The translations under genes and the position numbers were made by a program. Below the pieces are notes generated by a model, which saw nothing but the letters and a program-made list of their open reading frames with translations, was not told the origin of the DNA and ran no database searches. Below, one piece after another: positions 35,942 to 44,439 of a stretch of 64,000 nucleotides of DNA. Source of the stretch: Streptomyces sp. HUAS ZL42 (lineage in GTDB: Bacteria > Actinomycetota > Actinomycetes > Streptomycetales > Streptomycetaceae); the NCBI RefSeq assembly GCF_040782645.1, contig NZ_CP160403.1, forward strand, positions 124,001 through 188,000. Direction: 5' to 3'. The stretch's first letter is position 1. Every line of letters starts with the position of its first letter.

Positions 35942-36891
35942 GCGGACTGCGTTCCTTCGTCGCCCGGCGGCTGCTCCTCGGCGTCGCGCAGACCGTGGCC
36001 GTCGTGCTCCTGGTCTTCGCGCTCACCGAGGCGCTGCCGGGCGACGCCGCCGTCGCTCTGGCCGGCGACCAGCCCGATCCCGCCCGGATCACCGCCATCC
36101 GCGAGACCATGCATCTCGACCGGCCCGCCCACGAGCGGCTGGCGGACTGGGCGACGGGCCTGTTCCAGGGTGACCTCGGCACCTCCCTGACCTCCGGCCG
36201 CCCGGTCGGCCAGTACATCGCCGACGGCTTCGGCCCGACCCTGCTGCTGGCCACGCTCACCGTGGCCCTGCTCGTCCCGATCGGCTTCGGCCTCGGCGTG
36301 CTCGCCGCCCGCCGCGAAGGGCGCCTCACCGACCGGCTGATCAGCTCGGTCACGCTCGCCATGTACGCGGTGCCCGAGTTCGCCCTCGGCGTGCTGGTGG
36401 TGACCGTGCTCGCTCTGCGGCTGGGCTGGCTGCCGCCGACCGCCGTCGGTTACGGCACCGACCTGCTCGGCCACCCGTCCGCGCTCGTCCTGCCCGTCCT
36501 CGTCCTACTGTCCCGGCCCGTCTGCTCCCTGTCCCGCCTCGTGCGGGCCGGCATGATCGACGCGCTCGCCTCCCCCTACGTGGCCCAGGCCCGGCGCTAC
36601 GGCATTTCGGGCACCCGCATCCGCCACACCCACGCCCTGCCGAACGCCCTCGCCCCCGCCGTCCAGCAACTCGCCCGCACCATCGACTGGCTGCTGTGCG
36701 GCGTCATCGTCGTGGAGGCGCTCTACGTGATCCCGGGACTCGGCACCGTCCTGATCAACGCCGTCGCCGAACGGGACGTGCCGGTCATCCAGGGTCTCGC
36801 CGTGGTGTTCGGCGTGCTGACCGTCGTACTGAATCTGGGCGCGGATCTCGCCGCCCACCGTCTCGCACCCCGGACAGGGGTGGCCGCGTGA
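35938..36891 (+). CDS. ABC permease 1 (DppB/NikB type)
   Basis: 317 residues from GTG 35938 overlapping the SBP stop. Opens SFVARRLLLGVAQTVAVVLL, the DppB-like first TM, then LPGDAAVALAGDQPDPARIT and the periplasmic segment LFQGDLGTSLTSGRPVGQYI. About six TMs and the EAA-loop MIDALASPYVAQARRYGISG, which docks on the ATPase. Forms a heterodimer with the next gene. Confidence 0.88.
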   Translation: MSGLRSFVARRLLLGVAQTVAVVLLVFALTEALPGDAAVALAGDQPDPARITAIRETMHLDRPAHERLADWATGLFQGDLGTSLTSGRPVGQYIADGFGPTLLLATLTVALLVPIGFGLGVLAARREGRLTDRLISSVTLAMYAVPEFALGVLVVTVLALRLGWLPPTAVGYGTDLLGHPSALVLPVLVLLSRPVCSLSRLVRAGMIDALASPYVAQARRYGISGTRIRHTHALPNALAPAVQQLARTIDWLLCGVIVVEALYVIPGLGTVLINAVAERDVPVIQGLAVVFGVLTVVLNLGADLAAHRLAPRTGVAA

Positions 36892-37760
36892 CGAAGCCGC
36901 GCACCGGCCGCTTCGCCCTCGGCGTGATGGTCGTCGCCGTACCCCTCGCGCTCGCCCTGCTCGGCCCGCTGTTCGCGGGCGAACCGGGGCAGCGTACGGC
37001 GTCGTTCACTCTCGGCGACGGCCACTGGCTCGGCACCGACTTCGTGGGCCGGGACGTATGGCAGCAGGTGCTGCACGGCGGCCGGTCGGTCGTGCTGACC
37101 GCGCTCGCCGCCACCGCCCTGTCGTATCTCGTCGCGCTCCCCATCGGCCTGGTCGGCGCGCTCACCCATCGCCGCTGGCTGGAGGAGCTGCTGATGCGCC
37201 CCCTGGACGTCCTGATCGCAGTCCCGTCGCTGCTGCTGATCCTGCTGGCCGCCACCGTGTTCTCCCCCGGCCCCGCCGGTCTCGCCCTGCTGGTGACGCT
37301 GGTCAACGTGCCCGACGCGGCCCGGCTCGTACGCGCCTCCGCCACGGAGGCCGCCGCCCGCCCCGCCGTCGAGGCGCTGCGCATGCAGGGCGAGACCTGG
37401 TGGCGCATGGCCGTCTGCTACGTCGGCCGTTCCATGCTGCGCACCCTGGCCGCCGACGCCGGCACCCGGCTGACCGGTGTGCTGTACCTGGTCGCCACGG
37501 CCGCGTTCCTCGGTGTGGGGGTCGCCCCGGACGCCGCCGACTGGGCGGTCATGGTGGACCGCAACCGCACCGGCCTGTTCGTCCAGCCGTGGGCCGTGGT
37601 CGTCCCCGCCCTGCTGATCGTCGCCCTGACGATGGGCACCAACCTCCTCTTCGACGCCGCGCTCGCGGGCGACCGACGAAGCGGACGCGTCCGGGGCGCG
37701 GCGCTCCCGGAAGCGACCAGGACCATCCGCGGCCAAAAAGGGAGTGAAGCACGCCCGTGA
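36888..37760 (+). CDS. ABC permease 2 (DppC/NikC type)
   Basis: 290 residues from GTG 36888, overlapping the previous stop. DppC features: N-terminal TM, then HWLGTDFVGRDVWQQVLHGG (the conserved H-x-LGTDxxGRDV block), LMRPLDVLIAVPSLLLILLA, and EAA-loop VRASATEAAARPAVEALRMQ. Overlaps the ATPase gene by four bases. Confidence 0.88.
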   Translation: MTKPRTGRFALGVMVVAVPLALALLGPLFAGEPGQRTASFTLGDGHWLGTDFVGRDVWQQVLHGGRSVVLTALAATALSYLVALPIGLVGALTHRRWLEELLMRPLDVLIAVPSLLLILLAATVFSPGPAGLALLVTLVNVPDAARLVRASATEAAARPAVEALRMQGETWWRMAVCYVGRSMLRTLAADAGTRLTGVLYLVATAAFLGVGVAPDAADWAVMVDRNRTGLFVQPWAVVVPALLIVALTMGTNLLFDAALAGDRRSGRVRGAALPEATRTIRGQKGSEARP

Positions 37761-39361
37761 CCCACACGGACGACACGACAGACGAGGTCGGCAGCCCCGC
37801 CGACCCCGGTGACACCGTCGAGGCGCCCCTGGCCGAGATCCGCAACCTGCGTGTCGAGGTCGGCGGCAGGGCGATCGTCGACGGAGTGAGCCTCCAGGCC
37901 CTCCCCGGCAAGGTCACCGCCCTGGTCGGCGCGTCCGGCAGCGGCAAAACCACCACCGGCCTCGCCCTGCTCGGCGAGTACCCGCCCGGCGCCCACGTCA
38001 CCGGCGACGTGCGCCTGGCGGCCGACGGCCTGGTCGGCTACATCCCCCAGCATCCGGCGGCCGTCCTCAACCCCGCCCGCCGCATCACCGCCCTCCTCAG
38101 CGACATCGCCCGCGCCCAGGTACGCCACCTGCCCCGAGGCCAACGCCGGGCGGCGGCCCGGGAACGTGTCCTGCACGCCCTTGCCGAGGCCCAACTCCCG
38201 GACGCCGAGACCCTGCTGCGCCGCTACCCGCACCAGCTCTCCGGCGGCCAGCAGCAACGCGTCGTCCTCGCCCAGGCGCTGTTGCTCGGCGCCCGGGTCG
38301 TCGTCGCCGACGAGCCCACCACCGGTCAGGACGCCCTGACCAAGAGCCGAATCGTCGACCAGTTGGCGGCCGTGGCGGCACGTGGCATCGCCGTCGTCCT
38401 CCTCAGCCATGACCTGGACGTCGTACGGGCACTCGCCGACGAGGTGATCGTCATGCGGGCGGGCCGCGTCGTGGAGTCAGGCCCGGCCGAACGCCTGATG
38501 CTCGCGCCCCGGCACGCATGGACGCGCGAACTGCTGGCCGAACAGCCGGAGTTCACGGAGCCGGAGGGTGCGACGGGCACCGGCCGGCCCGTCCTGAGGG
38601 TCCGCGACCTGACCGCCCGCCACCGCAACAACACACGCGACACCACCGAAGTACTGCACCTCCCCCGACTCGACCTGCGCGTGGGCGAAAGTCTGGCCGT
38701 CGTCGGCCGCTCCGGCAGCGGCAAGACAACCCTCGGCCGCTGTCTGGCCGGACTCCACCGCGACCACGGCGGAGAGATCCTTCTCGACGGCACACCGCTG
38801 CCGCGCAGCCTGCGCGACCGCGACCGCGTACAGCTGGCGGCTGTGCAGTACGTCTTCCAGGACGCTCGCGCCGCCTTCGACGAACACCGTCCCGTCCTGC
38901 ACCAGGTCGCCCGCACCGCGATACGGCTGCGCGGCGCCGAGACCTCCGCCGCGACCCGGGAAGCCCTGGCCACCCTGGTCAGCCTCGGTCTCCCGGAGGA
39001 CCTGGCCGCCGGACGCCCCGGGCAGCTCTCCGGCGGCGAACTGCAGCGCGCGGCCCTCGCCCGCGCCCTGCTCTCCCGGCCGCGTGTCCTCATCTGCGAC
39101 GAGATCACCTCCGGCCTCGACCCGAGCACCCGCCGGGCGATCCTCGGCATCCTCACCACCCTGCTGCACGATCGCGACGACCTGTCCCTGGTCCTGATCA
39201 CCCACGACCTGGACACCGCCGCCCTGGCCCACCGCATCGCAGTCCTGGACGCCGGCGAACTCGTCGAACAGGGGCCGGCCCGGCGAGTCCTCACCGCACC
39301 GAGCCACCCGTTCACCGTGTCGCTCATGAAAACAGCGACACGGCTGGGATCGCGCCTGTGA
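37757..39361 (+). CDS. Fused dual-domain ABC ATPase (DppD-DppF type)
   Basis: 534 residues, GTG start. Two nucleotide-binding domains in one chain. Domain 1: Walker A GASGSGKTTTG (~58), signature LSGGQQQRV, Walker B VVVADEPTTGQD, H-switch LLSHDLD. Domain 2: Walker A GRSGSGKTTLG (~318), signature LSGGELQRA, Walker B VLICDEITSGLD, switch LITHDLD. Both sites are complete. It powers the two permeases. The stop codon overlaps the GTG of a broken ZnuC-like frame. Confidence 0.9.
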   Translation: MTHTDDTTDEVGSPADPGDTVEAPLAEIRNLRVEVGGRAIVDGVSLQALPGKVTALVGASGSGKTTTGLALLGEYPPGAHVTGDVRLAADGLVGYIPQHPAAVLNPARRITALLSDIARAQVRHLPRGQRRAAARERVLHALAEAQLPDAETLLRRYPHQLSGGQQQRVVLAQALLLGARVVVADEPTTGQDALTKSRIVDQLAAVAARGIAVVLLSHDLDVVRALADEVIVMRAGRVVESGPAERLMLAPRHAWTRELLAEQPEFTEPEGATGTGRPVLRVRDLTARHRNNTRDTTEVLHLPRLDLRVGESLAVVGRSGSGKTTLGRCLAGLHRDHGGEILLDGTPLPRSLRDRDRVQLAAVQYVFQDARAAFDEHRPVLHQVARTAIRLRGAETSAATREALATLVSLGLPEDLAAGRPGQLSGGELQRAALARALLSRPRVLICDEITSGLDPSTRRAILGILTTLLHDRDDLSLVLITHDLDTAALAHRIAVLDAGELVEQGPARRVLTAPSHPFTVSLMKTATRLGSRL

Positions 39362-39890
39362 GGGAGTTGCAACAGCCCGTGGGAGCCGGGGAGTTCGTCG
39401 CCGTGCTCGGTCCCAACGGGTCGGGCAAGACCAGCCTCATGAAGGCGTTGCTGGGCCGGCAGCAGCCGTCCGCCGGCACGGTGCCTGGGCCGATCGCCGC
39501 GGGAGGCCGGCCGGCACATCGGCTACGTCCCCCAGCAGGCAGCACTCTCCGCCCAAGCGATGCTGCGCGTCCCGACCTGGTGCGCCTCGGGATCGACGTA
39601 CACCGCTTCAGCCAACGACTGCGGACGCGGGCCGTACGCGACCGGGTGGACGAGATCCTTGTGAGGCGGTCGGGGCCACCGCCTACGCCGACGTCCCCCT
39701 CGGCCTCCTGTCCGGCGGTGAACGCCAACGCGTACGCATCAGCCAGGCCCTCACCACGGACCCCCGCATCCTGCTATGCGACGAACCGCTGCTCTCCCTC
39801 GATATGAACGCCCAGCGGGCCATCACCGAGCTGATCGATGCCCGGCGCCGCTCCCACGACACGACGGTGGTCTTCGTGAGCCACGCGTAC
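39358..39890 (+). pseudogene. ZnuC-like metal ABC ATPase remnant
   Basis: Begins at GTG 39358 overlapping the previous TGA: GEFVAVLGPNGSGKTSLMKA. It then needs at least three frame changes to read IGYVPQQAALSAQAML, DLVRLGIDVHRFSQRLRTRA, DVPLGLLSGGERQRVRISQA, ILLCDEPLLSLDMNAQRAIT and HDTTVVFVSHA. The first ~20 residues and the end are missing. ZnuC-like proteins power high-affinity zinc uptake and are standard Zur targets, so this relic again marks a zinc locus. Truncated at ~39890 into an SDR fragment. Confidence 0.7.
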
Positions 39891-39917
39891 CTACGGCGGG
39901 GCCGGAGCCGTGGGTCA

Positions 39918-40072
39918 CGAGGGGGCGATCATGCCGGCGGAGAGGTCGATGTCCGCGCCGCAGAGTCCGGGCATGGCGAGCATCGCCACCAGGGCCTTCG
40001 CCACTTCGTCCTCCTCCACCAGTCTGCCCAGGGCCGCCCGGGACGCGAACGCCCGCTCGGCCTCTTGCGCGT
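39918..40072 (-). pseudogene. Short-chain dehydrogenase C-terminal remnant
   Basis: The reverse strand reads ASRAALGRLVEEDEVAKALV, MLAMPGLCGADIDLSAGMIA then stop, a typical SDR C-terminus where the last strand closes the cofactor site. Only ~50 codons are left. Confidence 0.5.
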
Positions 40073-40159
40073 GAGGTTAAGCGCGGTGGGCAGGATCCAG
40101 CCGACCAGCAACGACCAAGCACCGCTGAACGCGCCTTTCGCGATGTCGCCCACCGCGCC

Positions 40160-40680
40160 GTCAGTCGTCTTCCTTCTCGTCCCCAAAAGGGGGTCCTGGC
40201 GGCCCGATGAGGTGATCGATCTGCACGCCGACGACCGGCCCGCCCGCGCGGCCTGGCCGCCGCGATCCGCGGGCACTGGGTGGTGGAGAACTCCTCGCAC
40301 CACGAGCAAATGCCACGGCCTGCTCGTGATCGCGCTCACCGACGACCGCGGACGACTGCTCTGGGTCTCCGCTGCCCGACCAGGACGCACCTCGGAGATC
40401 ACCGCCTGCCGCCACGACCGGATCCCGAGAGGGCGGCGGGGTTGTCCTCCTGGACAGCACCCTGATCCGCACCCGCAGGCGCACCGGCACGGAGAACCGG
40501 AAGAACTACGACGGTCCGGTACAGGTCAGGGCGGTCGGCGAGCACCACCAAGCTGCGGGCGGTCGGCCTCGGGGCCATCGCCGACCTGGGCTTCATCGGC
40601 CTCGACGACAGCGACCCCGAAGCCGACCCGGCCGTGATCACCGGTTACAAGGCCGCCCGGACGCCCTGATCCGATACTTC
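40160..40680 (+). pseudogene. Rearranged transposase debris (IS5-like blocks out of order)
   Basis: Recognisable blocks occur in unnatural order and in different frames: HGLLVIALTDDRGRLLWVSA with ARPGRTSEITACRHDRI first, then VVLLDSTLIRTRRRTGTENR with KNYDG, then GLGAIADLGFIGLDDSDPEA with PAVITGYKAAR. In an intact IS5-like transposase the second block comes before the first. Ahead of them, ARAAWP/IRGHWVVENSSHHE resembles the ISAs1 IRGHWxIEN motif. The piece is a mosaic of at least two elements. Confidence 0.55.
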
Positions 40681-40904
40681 GACGGCGCCCGCCTCTCACC
40701 CTCAAAGTCGATCTGCCGATCATGAAGATGCTCAAGCAACGTCCGCGCCCGATCCATCGCCGCCAGTGCTGCTGCCGTGGATTCCTGAAGCTGTCTGTCA
40801 ATGAGCACTGTGCATCGTGAAGTTGCTGGTCACGGGTCTGGTGTGAGAAGGGGCCGGAGTGCTCGTCCTGATCGTGGGCGGATGACTTCGGCATAGATCA
40901 TCGG

Positions 40905-41081
40905 TCACCGGGAGACTTCGTGGTTCGTCAGCACCAGCAGAGCCCGCACCAGGGCGGTCGCCCACTTCCGGTCGGTGCGGATCTTGCCGAGGACCCGCCA
41001 GTTCTTGAGGTGGGCGAAGCCGTGCTCGACCGGTGCCCGCACGGCGGCGAGGGCCTTGTTGGACAATTTCTGACCGCGGGT
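40905..41081 (-). pseudogene. IS5-like transposase C-terminal remnant
   Basis: The reverse strand, uninterrupted: KLSNKALAAVRAPVEHGFAH, LKNWRVLGKIRTDRKWATAL, VRALLVLTNHEVSR and stop. This is the conserved tail (RAPVEHGFxxLKNWRxL) of the same transposase type whose middle lies at 40.3-40.7 kb, but on the opposite strand, so an inversion has occurred. Confidence 0.65.
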
Positions 41082-41596
41082 CAATGGGCGGTCATACCTG
41101 TGACGCCATACGCGGACCTTGGCCCTGTCGGCACCGCCGTACGTGGCCTGGCCTGGCGGCCCGGCGGCGGCCGCTGCTGCCCCCCGAACCCCCCACCTGC
41201 CAGTCCCCGCCCGTCCACCGCAAAATCAACAGGCCGCTTCCCCCTCCGCGGGGCCGGGTGGTGGGGAGAGCCCCGCATAAGCCGTGACCTGGCCTGTTCG
41301 CCCCTTCCTTGATCACCTTGTGTGGTGGGACTGGGCAGAGGCTTCCTCAGCAGGTCGCGGCCTGGAACAAACGAAAGCCATCACACCAGTTGGGCGACCT
41401 GTCCAGCGTATGCCGTGCTGGACAAGCGTAGCCCTCCAAGCCCGTACCCACCCGGGGCGCAAGACCACCGGACACCCCTTTTAGGGCGTGCCGGGCCGAC
41501 CTGTGGGGCACCGCACCTGTCCGGAGCACGAGAAGATGGGGGATCCTCGGACGTGCTCGGAGGGTCCAACGCCGAATGACCGTATGAGGAGCCCAT
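41082..41596. other. Gene-free stretch
   Basis: No gene recognised on either strand. It holds a modest hairpin at 41401-41423 (GTCCAGC/GCTGGAC). The last ~15 bases carry GAGGAGC, the ribosome site of the next gene. The promoter of that gene should be in its right half. Confidence 0.4.
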
Positions 41597-42385
41597 ATGG
41601 CAGCGTCTTTAAATCCACTGCGTCATGCCCTCCTGCCCGACCGTGAGCGCTCCTACACGGTACTGGTCGGCTCGGGCTATGGCCTGCCCAACTCGGAGCC
41701 GGAGGAAGTCACCCTCCGCCTGGCGGCGGACGCACTCGCCGGCCGCGGCGGTGCTTTCCACCCGAGAAACACCACACTGCTGCTGGGCCCAAAGCGCCAG
41801 GCCGACGTGCTTGACGCCGTCCTGCGCGCATCGAAGGCGGCATCGGACGTGCTGTTGTTCCAGTTCGCCGGGAAGGACTTCCGACGTGAGGACGAACTCT
41901 TCCTCGGTGTCAGGGACACCGATCCGCAGCACCTCGACGACACCGGCGTCCAACTGGCAGCACTCACCGAGATCATGAGCGCCAGCCAGGCGAGGCGGCG
42001 CGTCGTCATCCTCGAGTGCGGCTGGCCGGACCTGGCCGCGTCCACCGTCACCAGGATGCTCCCCGATGCGTCCCTGCTGGCCGGTCCGTCAAGCTTCGAG
42101 TTCACCGATGATCCCTTCACCCAAACCCTTGTACAAGGGTTGGCTGGGGGTGTCGAACAAGGCCCGGAAGCACTGGACCTGGTGACACTCAAGAACGCGA
42201 TAGAGGCCGCCTACGCCCACACGCGCTACTACGTGGAGAACGAATACATCGGAGCACCCTCTCGTGTAGTGCTGCGCGGCGGCACAGACGTCGCCCTCGG
42301 CCTCAACCCCGCCTACGGAACCCAAAAACCCGGGTCGCTACCCCCTCATCCAGACTACGTCGACCAGCGAGAATCGATGGACTGA
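41597..42385 (+). CDS. Caspase-like fold protein lacking the catalytic dyad
   Basis: 262 residues, ATG 41597, GAGGAGC upstream. The order of strands follows peptidase C14/caspase-like proteins of Streptomyces: SYTVLVGSGYGLPNSE (strand 1), LLLGPKRQADVLDAVLRASK, DVLLFQFAGKDFRREDELFL and ASQARRRVVILECGWPDLAA. In active relatives these last two read YYAGHG (catalytic His) and DCCFSG (catalytic Cys). Here they are AGKD (Lys93) and ECGW (Gly142 where the nucleophile is expected). Hence a pseudo-protease, or a distinct non-proteolytic use of the fold. C-terminal FTDDPFTQTLVQGLAGGVEQ also matches the family. No neighbours of a defence type are intact. Confidence 0.65.
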   Translation: MAASLNPLRHALLPDRERSYTVLVGSGYGLPNSEPEEVTLRLAADALAGRGGAFHPRNTTLLLGPKRQADVLDAVLRASKAASDVLLFQFAGKDFRREDELFLGVRDTDPQHLDDTGVQLAALTEIMSASQARRRVVILECGWPDLAASTVTRMLPDASLLAGPSSFEFTDDPFTQTLVQGLAGGVEQGPEALDLVTLKNAIEAAYAHTRYYVENEYIGAPSRVVLRGGTDVALGLNPAYGTQKPGSLPPHPDYVDQRESMD

Positions 42386-42693
42386 CATACCCGGCTGGGT
42401 CCCGGCGCACCCGCAGGCCTGCGGTCCTGATCTCCTCGACGTGCCCGCACACCGACGATCCCGGCACTTACGAGTGTGCCGACGATCAGCGAAAACGGCA
42501 GCTGCACCGCCGTTCGCCCAGCCCAGGGACTCACCCATCCCCTGGCCCAGGTCACCCGGAACAGAACCGGGAGCCCTGGACTCATCCGCGGAAACGGCCC
42601 GGTCCACGGCCTCGTCAAAGCTTCGCCCTTGACGGCCTCTCAGGCGGAAAGAGGTCGTGGACCGCCCGAACATTCCTCATGGCCTGCCTCACA
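42386..42693. other. Gene-free stretch
   Basis: No supportable gene. A reverse-strand frame contains one hydrophobic run (LPFSLIVGTLVSAGIVGVRA) but has no ribosome site or family, so it may be a decayed membrane gene. Confidence 0.35.
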
Positions 42694-43170
42694 TCACGAG
42701 CCTGCGCGAGCGGCGGGTAGCGCCCTGCGCAGAGACAGAGCGTAGGCGTAGCTGGTGATGGTGAGGACGACGATCGGCGGCGGGGGCAGCAGGAAGACGG
42801 ATACCGCCAAGGCGGCCAGGGAGAGCGTGAGGGTGATCCATCCGAAGGCGGTGCGGCGCTGGACGAGGGCGGGGGCGTGGCGGACGGCGGTGAGGAGCAG
42901 GAGGCCGCAGGCGATGATGAAGAGGGCCATGGCGACGCTGATGCCGTGGAAGACATCGAGGACCGTGCGTTGTAGGCCCAGCAGGGTGATGGTGGACTCC
43001 CGCATGGCGGTGCCGGCTTCACGCCGTTGTGGGGTCTGAGTGGCCAGCGCCATAGCGGTGGAGAGGGCGAGGTGGCCGATGCCCAGGAAGACGAAGCCGT
43101 AGGCGCCGACCGCGAAGGGTCGGACGGAGTCCGCCCGGCGCAGGGGGCGGGACGTGGCTGTGGTGTTCAC
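42694..43170 (-). CDS. Four-TM hypothetical protein (LIC_13387-like)
   Basis: 158 residues with four TM segments (VGAYGFVFLGIGHLALSTAM, ISVAMALFIIACGLLLLTAV, AFGWITLTLSLAALAVSVFL, PPIVVLTITSYAYALSL). LDVFHGISVAMALF and the general layout resemble the LIC_13387 family of unknown function. It lies two bases downstream of the broken FAD monooxygenase on the same strand and probably shared its TetR-controlled operon. Confidence 0.65.
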   Translation of the reverse strand: MNTTATSRPLRRADSVRPFAVGAYGFVFLGIGHLALSTAMALATQTPQRREAGTAMRESTITLLGLQRTVLDVFHGISVAMALFIIACGLLLLTAVRHAPALVQRRTAFGWITLTLSLAALAVSVFLLPPPPIVVLTITSYAYALSLRRALPAARAGS

Positions 43171-43172
43171 CG

Positions 43173-44358
43173 TTACTCCGTGACGTTGACGGGAGCGGGG
43201 GCGGATGGTGGTTGCCAGCCCAGAAACGTGTCCAGGGCCGGCAGCGAGAGCGCTTGCGGCGTGGCTCGTACGGCCAGGTTCCGAATGAACACGGCAAGCG
43301 GGTGGGAGAACCGGGCGGGTTGGCCGATGCGCCGGGAGCGGTGGCTGATCCGGGTGGTCCGCCGCTGTCTGGCCCTCGTACAGGCGGCGAGCGCGGCCGG
43401 CACGTCGTCGGCGGGCGCGAGGAGATGCGCTGCGACTCCTCGATGGCCTGGCAGCCGCCTTGGCCCATGTTGGGGGTCATCGCGTGGGCGGCGTCGCCGA
43501 GCAGGGCCACCCGGCCGACATGCATCCGGGGCAGTGGCGCGGCCAGTTCGCGGAAGTCATGGTGGAGTATGCCAACCGGGTCCGGGTGCCGCTGGTTCAG
43601 TCGGTCCAGCAGTGCGGGTATCGGATCGTGCCACGCACCGAAGCGCCGGGTCAGCTCCGTGTGATGGTCGGTTTCCGGCTTCGCGCCGGGGCCGGAAACG
43701 GCGGTGGCGTAGACGTAGATGCCGCCATCGGCGAGTGGAACGACGCCGAACCGCTCGCCTCGCCCCCAGGTTTCGGCAGCGGGCTGGGTAGGCGGGCCCG
43801 CACCGGGAAGCCCCGCTCGCCATCCGGCTTCACCGGCGTGACGCAGTCCGCGGTGAGCGGGGAAGAGCTGTCCGCGCAGCACGCCGCGCATGCCGTCCGC
43901 CGCCAGTACGACGTCGGCACGCAGGTCGCCTGCCGACGGACGCACGATCACGGTGTCCCCGCGTCGTCCACGCCGGTCACTGATACGCCGAGGCGTACGA
44001 CGCCGGCCTGCAGGGCGGCCGCAAGAGCGTCGATCAGGAACCTGCGGTGCACGGCGCGCGCGGGAAGCCCGTAGCGGGCGGACACCGCGCCGCTGTCGGA
44101 TCGACTCAGCCACCTGCCGTCGGGCGTACGCAGCCCGACCTGACCGGGCAGGGCGTTACCCGCCCACAGGTCGCAACCCAGGCCGATCGATTCCAGGGCG
44201 CGCAGCGCGCTCGGGGCGAGCACGATGCCGGCGCCGATCCCCGTGAGTGCGCAGGCCCGTTCGCACACGGTGACGCGCCATCCGCGGCGGCTCAGGCCCA
44301 CCGCCGCGGTCAAGCCCCCGATTCCACCTCCGGCCACCACAGCATGACGGACACCCAT
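43173..44358 (-). pseudogene. FAD-dependent monooxygenase (PHBH fold), two frameshifts
   Basis: Frame 1 from ATG 44358: HAVVAGGGIGGLTAAVGLSR (FAD GxGxxG), RRFLIDALAAALQAGVVRLG. After a shift near 43950, frame 2: LRADVVLAADGMRGVLRGQL (DG motif), RGERFGVVPLADGGIYVYAT, RVALLGDAAHAMTPNMGQGG (GD motif). After a shift near 43425, frame 3: HLLAPADDVPAALAACTRAR to PVNVTE. All three FAD motifs survive; only two indels break it, so inactivation is recent or a sequencing artefact. Divergent from a TetR regulator that probably controlled it. Confidence 0.8.
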
Positions 44359-44381
44359 GTCGACTGCCTCCCTCCATCCCC

Positions 44382-44407
44382 GCCGCCTCTACATCTGTAG
44401 AGGCGGC
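44382..44407 (+). promoter_or_regulatory. TetR operator 1 (12-bp arms)
   Basis: GCCGCCTCTACA and TGTAGAGGCGGC are perfect inverted arms around TC. Core CTCTACATCTGTAGAG is shared with operator 2; centre-to-centre distance is 30 bp, about three helical turns. Confidence 0.85.
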
Positions 44408-44414
44408 ATACCCG

Positions 44415-44434
44415 CACTCTACATCTGTAGAGTG
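44415..44434 (+). promoter_or_regulatory. TetR operator 2 (9-bp arms)
   Basis: CACTCTACA and TGTAGAGTG around TC, ending five bases before the TetR ATG. Occupancy would block transcription or translation initiation of the regulator itself, so autoregulation is expected. Confidence 0.85.
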
Positions 44435-44439
44435 GGGTT

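Noticed and set aside
28017..39361. Reading the operon as a staphylopine-type (Cnt) pathway
   Set aside because: No nicotianamine-synthase-like, histidine-racemase-like (DapF-fold) or opine-dehydrogenase gene; only exporter and importer classes are shared.
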